A stretch of DNA of 9,866 nt from an uncultured Candidatus Saccharibacteria bacterium (GTDB lineage Bacteria; Patescibacteriota; Saccharimonadia; Saccharimonadales; Saccharimonadaceae), in contig CALHIA010000107.1 of the NCBI GenBank assembly GCA_938030585.1, positions 1-9,866 on the forward strand, written 5' to 3'. Under the pieces are notes generated by a model. That model was not told the origin of the DNA, did not search any database, and saw nothing but the letters and a program-made list of their open reading frames with translations. This document shows, in pieces, positions 7,219-9,866 of the stretch (positions are counted from its first letter, which is position 1; each line of letters begins with the position of its first letter). A program made the position numbers and the translations under genes.

Positions 7219-8034
7219 ATGGACCAAGGAATTACCTTAATGGCCGGATCACTTTGTAACACACTGGAGTACGTGGAGAAAATTTTTCTCGAACACAAGA
7301 ACGTACTGAAAAGCATCGAACTGTATATCAACGACTTCAATGTTAATCGCGAAAAAATAAATGATATAACAGATGCCCGCTGGAAGAAAATTATTGAAAA
7401 TCAGAGGAAGAAAGCCGCAGTTAATGGTCAGAAAACCATTCTCGACCAAGATCAACTCTTCCGCTTGTCTGATCAAATCGTAAGCGACATTAGTTACATC
7501 ACGCTCACGACCGAGTCCTGCCAATTTTTCAAACGCCGCTGGATTGACACCGGTAATATTCGCAGACTGAAGGACGTGATCGATTGTTACAGCAAAAGTT
7601 GGAAGCGCTTCAATGGTATTTATTCGAACATCGACTGCTTGATTCGTCAACCGATGTTCCTGAAATATGTCAGAAGTACCGAAGAGCGCCGTCAGGAATT
7701 CTGGAGTCTGGTTAATGAATTTTGCAATCAGATTGAGAAAATTGACCATGTTTTGGTGGAAGCTTTCCAGAACGACCTCAAGAATAAGCGCATGCTGCTC
7801 GCTGAGCAAAGATATCAAGAATTTTTAAATTATGAAACCGATGGCAGCCTTATTGAGGATGCCGAAGAATTGCAAGCTCAAGAGCTTGAAAATGAACAAC
7901 TTTTCTCTGGCTGCAAAATTAAATATATTCCGTTAGGACATATCGCAGCCGCCTTCAAGGAAGTTTCTAAGCTTCCGGATCTTACTTCAAATTCTAACCT
8001 TAAGCAATTAACTAATTTATTAATTGCCCTTTGA
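7219..8034 (+). CDS. Uncharacterised 271-aa helical protein
   Basis: I do not recognise a family. ATG 7219 was chosen over the upstream frame at 7186 because AAGGAGGG (7207-7214) sits at ideal spacing before it. The protein is soluble-looking, with no signal peptide or membrane span. It is rich in charged helices, with an Arg/Lys-rich middle (RRWIDTGNIRRLKDVI, about residues 97-112) and a Glu/Gln-rich segment (DAEELQAQELENEQ, about 214-228) that could form a coiled coil. Cysteines are scattered without a metal-binding pattern. The gene stands alone: it has its own promoter, a terminator 9 nt after the stop, and the opposite-strand tRNA-Lys behind it. Its GC content looks higher than that of the island genes to the left, more like a resident chromosomal gene. 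Function unknown; a lineage-specific protein is likely. Confidence 0.82.
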   Translation: MDQGITLMAGSLCNTLEYVEKIFLEHKNVLKSIELYINDFNVNREKINDITDARWKKIIENQRKKAAVNGQKTILDQDQLFRLSDQIVSDISYITLTTESCQFFKRRWIDTGNIRRLKDVIDCYSKSWKRFNGIYSNIDCLIRQPMFLKYVRSTEERRQEFWSLVNEFCNQIEKIDHVLVEAFQNDLKNKRMLLAEQRYQEFLNYETDGSLIEDAEELQAQELENEQLFSGCKIKYIPLGHIAAAFKEVSKLPDLTSNSNLKQLTNLLIAL

Positions 8035-8042
8035 AAACATGG

Positions 8043-8072
8043 TACGCCGAGAATTTCTCGGCGTATTTTTTT
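8043..8072 (+). terminator. Rho-independent terminator of the 271-aa gene
   Basis: A perfect 10-bp stem TACGCCGAGA / TCTCGGCGTA with a 3-nt loop is followed by seven T. It starts 9 nt after the stop codon. Confidence 0.93.
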
Positions 8073-8112
8073 GTTCTATGTTAAAATTAAAGAGAGAGAA
8101 ATGAGCAAATTA

Positions 8113-8182
8113 ATTATATTTCTCTTCGTTTGTACCCGTACCACCTACGGCGGTTCGGATGCTGCGTTCGTCGAAATATAAT
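8113..8182 (+). repeat. 70-nt imperfect hairpin element
   Basis: A perfect 10-bp basal stem (ATTATATTTC 8113-8122 with GAAATATAAT 8173-8182) encloses an upper stem 8132-8145 / 8149-8162 in which 11 of 14 positions pair around a TAC loop. The strands between the stems are unpaired (9 and 10 nt). The size and shape suit a small MITE- or REP-like element or a structured RNA; I cannot tell which. Confidence 0.55.
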
Positions 8183-8202
8183 AAATAAATTTATTATATT
8201 TC
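8173..8202 (+). promoter_or_regulatory. 30-bp perfect palindrome over the tRNA-Arg promoter
   Basis: The arms GAAATATAATAAAT and ATTTATTATATTTC are exact inverted copies separated by AA. Each arm contains TATAAT when read outward on its own strand (8177-8182 plus; 8193-8198 minus). The plus-strand -10 of tRNA-Arg is probably TATATT (8195-8200), which ends 11 nt before the tRNA. Confidence 0.6.
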
Positions 8203-8211
8203 TCCTCACTT

Positions 8212-8288
8212 GCACCCGTAGCTCAGCGGATTAGAGCATCTGTCTTCGGAACAGAGGGTCGAGGGTTCGAATCCCCCCGGGTGTACCA
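8212..8288 (+). tRNA. trnR: tRNA-Arg (anticodon UCG)
   Basis: A 77-nt cloverleaf with encoded CCA. The acceptor GCACCCG pairs with CGGGTGT (1-72 is a G-U wobble), the D stem is GCTC/GAGC, and the anticodon stem TCTGT/ACAGA has loop CTTCGGA (anticodon TCG, decoding CGA). The T arm is GAGGG-TTCGAAT-CCCCC with an A50-C64 mismatch, and the discriminator is A. A20 and C35, Arg identity elements in many bacteria, are present. A terminator follows. Confidence 0.95.
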
Positions 8289-8297
8289 AATTAAATC

Positions 8298-8318
8298 GAG
8301 CCAGTCGGCTCTTTTTTT
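8298..8318 (+). terminator. Terminator of tRNA-Arg
   Basis: A 5-bp stem GAGCC / GGCTC with loop AGTC is followed by seven T, 9 nt after the tRNA CCA. Confidence 0.75.
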
Positions 8319-8342
8319 CTTTCATAAAATCGACAAAAAAAC

Positions 8343-8362
8343 GAACCATCCGGCTCTTTTTT
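8343..8362 (+). terminator. Second, degenerate terminator copy
   Basis: GAACC / GGCTC (one mismatch) with six T, flanked on the left by an A-run. It closely resembles the terminator 45 nt upstream and is probably a decayed duplicate or backup. Confidence 0.4.
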
Positions 8363-8390
8363 ATTTCCACTCCACCCCGAAAATCTAGGT

Positions 8391-8396
8391 TATAAT
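8391..8396 (+). promoter_or_regulatory. -10 box placing the start site at the next ATG
   Basis: A perfect TATAAT. The ATG at 8395 overlaps the box and cannot be in the mRNA. The expected start site (about 8403-8404) coincides with the in-frame ATG at 8404, giving a leaderless mRNA. Confidence 0.55.
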
Positions 8397-8403
8397 GAAA
8401 GTA

Positions 8404-8718
8404 ATGAACGAAGAAAATCAAAATTTCGCTGATTATGTTTCGCAAATTGACGAAACTCAATTAGCCACCGATTATATCCCAAAGCTCAGTGACACTGAAG
8501 TGCTCTATGATTCGGATTACGATGATTTCACTTTTAACCCAGACCCCACTGCGCCTGCCGCCGTCTGCAATCTCAATGAATGTAGTCTTAATAGTTGTGA
8601 CTTCGACGATGGCGAGCTCACTTGTGGTGATGACTTTGCTGACAACGGCGAAACTATCCAAGGTGGCCCCTGCCAGGACCTTATAGAATATTTTAGCGAC
8701 AAGCCATATCTAGATTAA
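8404..8718 (+). CDS. Very acidic 104-aa cysteine-containing protein, unknown function
   Basis: I do not recognise this protein. It has about 26 Asp/Glu against two Lys and no Arg or His, so it is extremely acidic. Five cysteines are clustered in the C-terminal half with spacing C-x4-C-x4-C-x8-C-x15-C (from VCNLNECSLNSC onward). There is no signal peptide or membrane span. ATG 8404 is preferred over 8395 because the latter lies inside the -10 box; no Shine-Dalgarno exists, fitting a leaderless mRNA. A 15-nt tandem repeat runs through the stop codon, and a weak hairpin plus T-run follows at 8749. Possible roles (metal or redox protein, nucleic-acid mimic, peptide precursor) are only guesses. 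Coding status is supported by the promoter position and uninterrupted acidic composition, not by homology. Confidence 0.65.
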   Translation: MNEENQNFADYVSQIDETQLATDYIPKLSDTEVLYDSDYDDFTFNPDPTAPAAVCNLNECSLNSCDFDDGELTCGDDFADNGETIQGGPCQDLIEYFSDKPYLD

Positions 8719-8740
8719 TCTAATCTAGATTAATCTAATC
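8711..8740 (+). repeat. Two perfect 15-nt tandem repeats across the stop codon
   Basis: TAGATTAATCTAATC occurs twice head to tail; the first 12 bases of each unit are a palindrome. The TAA stop of the acidic protein (8716-8718) lies in the first unit. Confidence 0.9.
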
Positions 8741-8748
8741 TTTTGCTC

Positions 8749-8767
8749 AAACTTCAAGAAGTTTTTT
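8749..8767 (+). terminator. Weak terminator after the acidic protein gene
   Basis: AAACTT / AAGTTT around CAAG, followed by T. The stem is AT-rich, so efficiency would be low; it lies 30 nt after the stop. Confidence 0.4.
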
Positions 8768-8824
8768 AAATTCCGACGCTATCTCTCTGTACTTAACCCG
8801 TTATATTTTTATCTCACGCTAGTC

Positions 8825-8852
8825 AAAAAAAATAACCTCACCAGAGGTTATT
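8825..8852 (-). terminator. Terminator of the 29-aa basic peptide gene
   Basis: On the minus strand AATAACCTC pairs perfectly with GAGGTTATT around TGGT, followed by a T-run (8825-8830 as A on the plus strand). It starts 3 nt after the stop. It may also stop plus-strand transcription weakly. Confidence 0.88.
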
Positions 8853-8855
8853 TTC

Positions 8856-8945
8856 TTATTTGTTGCGCTTGCGCTTTTCGCTGTGCTTGTGATTGTTGTT
8901 ACGATTCAATTTAGAAATCACAATCTTTTTCTTTTTAACTGCCAT
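8856..8945 (-). CDS. 29-aa highly basic peptide
   Basis: This very small gene has a complete set of signals on the minus strand: TGCTATAAT promoter (8982-8990), Shine-Dalgarno GGAG (8951-8954) five bases before the ATG, 29 codons, TAA, and a strong terminator immediately after. The peptide starts MAVKKKKIVISKLNR, continues with an Asn/His-rich stretch (NNNHKHS) and ends EKRKRNK: 12 Lys/Arg, 2 His and one Glu. Composition suggests RNA or ribosome binding, in the manner of the tiny basic ribosomal proteins (Thx, bS22), but I see no specific family match. An antisense or toxic basic peptide role is an alternative. It converges on the acidic protein gene. Confidence 0.72.
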   Translation of the reverse strand: MAVKKKKIVISKLNRNNNHKHSEKRKRNK

Positions 8946-8981
8946 ATTTTCTCCATGCAGAATTAGTAAAATATTTTATAT

Positions 8982-8990
8982 ATTATAGCA
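8982..8990 (-). promoter_or_regulatory. Perfect extended -10 of the basic peptide gene
   Basis: Read on the minus strand this is TGCTATAAT, an exact extended -10. The predicted start site near 8975 leaves an AT-rich leader of about 30 nt containing the Shine-Dalgarno. Confidence 0.65.
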
Positions 8991-8999
8991 TATTTTCAG

Positions 9000-9024
9000 A
9001 AAAAAGAGACGCGAGAAGCGTCCC
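9000..9024 (-). terminator. Terminator of the right-hand minus-strand gene
   Basis: On the minus strand GGGACGC pairs with GCGTCTC (one G-U) around a 5-nt loop and is followed by six T. On the plus strand the G-U becomes A-C, so it is oriented for minus-strand transcription. It lies about 190 nt beyond the stop of the gene at 9212. Confidence 0.75.
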
Positions 9025-9068
9025 TTTTTGACAAATTTTTCAGAACTTGAATTAATCATGGTATTTTT

Positions 9069-9203
9069 GAATTTTTGGTCGGAATTCAGATCTATAGCCA
9101 ATCGTAAATTTTTCGAATTTTTGGTCGGAATTCAGAGCTATGTCAATCATAAATTATTTGAACCTTCGGTCGGAATTCAGCGCTCGAGCCGGCATAAAAT
9201 TTC
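9069..9203. repeat. Three tandem copies of a 44-46 nt repeat
   Basis: Units start at 9069, 9115 and 9160. The first 21 nt (beginning GAATTTTTGG, ending CGGAATTCAG) are identical in units 1 and 2; unit 3 differs by three substitutions in its first 8 bases. The tails are more diverged but keep CAATC and TAAATT blocks in units 1 and 2. The array lies in the 3' untranslated stretch between the minus-strand gene stop (9212) and its terminator. Confidence 0.85.
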
Positions 9204-9211
9204 AAATCACT

Positions 9212-9866
9212 CTAGCTCGGCTGCTTTTTAAAATTTTGCTTAAATTCGAGAATTAACGGCAATTCGCTCCTGCGCCCGATACTTGCGGCAATCTCGGAAA
9301 CTAATTCACCAATCGCCAGAAGCGCGCCCATCGTGTCCGCCTGTTTCAAGGTTTCATCGATCGCATCTTTGACACTAGTGATAATCCAAACCATCTTAGT
9401 ATCAAACGTAAACACTCGCTCTGTATCCATCAGGCCCGCCATCTTCATTTGCACTTTGCGTGTGAGAAATTGTTCCTGGTAATAATCTTTCAGATTACGA
9501 ATTTTACTCCGCTGTTCATTAATTTTCGGCTGCGCCACATAGGTATCGCAAGTCTTCACTGGTGGCATTTTCGATTCATTAATAATTACATTCCAATGTC
9601 CGCCCAGTTCAATCGAAAACGGCGACGTGCTGAGAATTTTCGATTCCGTCGGTCGATATTTAATATTTATCTTCTGGAAATCGTTAAAATGATTCACCAA
9701 TTCCGAAAAAGCCGTGTAGGCTCGGGCTAGAGAATTAAGACTTACGTCAATCCACTCCCGCTCGGTCTCTTCGTTAATCGATTCACCTTCACGCTGTGCC
9801 AACTTGGAAGAATAAACCAGTACTGCATTATGAATTAACTCAATCTTCAGCGCCTTCGCCAAAAAC
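9212..9866 (-). CDS. Uncharacterised protein, N-terminus beyond the right edge
   Basis: The minus-strand frame is open to the window edge (the last full codon is TTT at 9863-9865), so the true start probably lies outside; 217 residues are visible. I do not recognise a family. It looks soluble and mixed helix/strand: an N-terminal helix with KIELIHNAVLVYSSKLA, a central strand-rich part around SPFSIELGGHWNVIINE, a basic stretch (KINEQRSKIRNLKDYY), then VFTFDTKMVWIITSVKDAI and a small-residue helix (TMGALLAIGELVSEIAASIG). There is no signal peptide or strong membrane span in the visible part. Its GC content appears higher than that of the left-hand island. A terminator for this gene is at 9000-9024, with tandem repeats in between. 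Confidence 0.75.
   Translation of the reverse strand, partial: FLAKALKIELIHNAVLVYSSKLAQREGESINEETEREWIDVSLNSLARAYTAFSELVNHFNDFQKINIKYRPTESKILSTSPFSIELGGHWNVIINESKMPPVKTCDTYVAQPKINEQRSKIRNLKDYYQEQFLTRKVQMKMAGLMDTERVFTFDTKMVWIITSVKDAIDETLKQADTMGALLAIGELVSEIAASIGRRSELPLILEFKQNFKKQPS

Larger units (their letters stand above)
8107..8220 (+). repeat. 34-nt direct repeat, 80-nt period, reaching into tRNA-Arg
   Basis: Bases 8107-8140 and 8187-8220 align without gaps at 29 of 34 positions; four of the five differences are transitions. The second copy carries the tRNA-Arg -10 region and its first nine bases (GCACCCGTA); the first copy carries the same promoter-like sequence and GTACCCGTA but no cloverleaf after it. 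It looks like a duplicated tRNA 5' end or a tRNA-derived repeat. Confidence 0.7.

Noticed and set aside
7249..7818. Minus-strand 189-codon frame opposite the 271-aa gene
   Set aside because: The plus strand has the Shine-Dalgarno, promoter and terminator; the antisense frame has none of these and only mirrors the codon pattern.
8206..8460. Minus-strand frame ending in a HPGGFEPSTLCSEDRCSNPLSYG-like sequence (given here in part)
   Set aside because: This is the well-known false translation of a tRNA gene in reverse; it overlaps tRNA-Arg.
9069..9203. CRISPR array
   Set aside because: Only three units; the supposed spacers (23-25 nt) are themselves related to each other, and there are no cas genes nearby, so these are ordinary tandem repeats.
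9028..9231. Plus-strand 67-codon frame with a repeated protein pattern
   Set aside because: The apparent protein repeats come from the DNA tandem repeat; no start signal, and the period changes (46 then 45 nt) so the frame is not maintained by design.
9449..9730. Plus-strand 93-codon frame
   Set aside because: Antisense to the right-hand minus-strand gene, without start or ribosome-binding signals.

Overview
The window looks like bacterial accessory DNA next to tRNA genes, probably from a small-genome, AT-rich bacterium. A Patescibacteria/CPR lineage such as Saccharibacteria is my best guess, with modest confidence. The supporting points are several genes with no family I recognise, very short intergenic signalling, repeated extended -10 (TGnTATAAT-like) promoters without clear -35 boxes, and apparent leaderless starts. 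TGA acts as a normal stop (it ends the genes at 5561 and 8034), so the recoded Gracilibacteria/Absconditabacteria code is excluded. No marker gene in the window fixes the taxonomy.

Region 1 (1-6665) is a plus-strand defence or conflict island. It opens with the truncated C-terminal three quarters of a YobI/KAP-like membrane P-loop NTPase (1-2700). Next is a two-gene operon: a MazG-like nucleotide pyrophosphohydrolase (2790-3104) and, 3 nt later, a GIY-YIG nuclease fused to a Schlafen-group-3-type superfamily 1 helicase (DUF2075; 3108-4838). After about 0.35 kb of non-coding DNA with two promoter-like boxes comes a toxin-antitoxin pair. It consists of a RelE/HigB-like toxin (5202-5561), preceded by a possible 15-codon leader ORF that overlaps its start codon, and a HigA-type antitoxin fused to an ImmA/IrrE metallopeptidase (5583-6665). 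The shared theme is nucleotide or nucleic-acid attack plus regulated toxicity. That reading comes from family knowledge and context and has not been shown for these genes.

Region 2 (6837-8288) is bounded by two tRNA genes: tRNA-Lys(CUU) on the minus strand, whose 3' end faces the island, and tRNA-Arg(UCG) on the plus strand. Between them lies an uncharacterised 271-aa protein with a strong Shine-Dalgarno and a clean terminator. Immediately upstream of tRNA-Arg is a compact repeat structure: a 34-nt direct repeat with an 80-nt period that includes the tRNA 5' end, a 30-bp palindrome over the promoter, and a 70-nt hairpin.

Region 3 (8298-9866) holds a 104-aa very acidic, cysteine-containing protein read from an apparently leaderless promoter, and a convergent 29-aa very basic peptide with its own promoter, Shine-Dalgarno and terminator. 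It also holds three tandem copies of a 44-46 nt repeat in the 3' region of a minus-strand gene, and that gene itself (at least 217 aa), which runs off the right edge and which I do not recognise.
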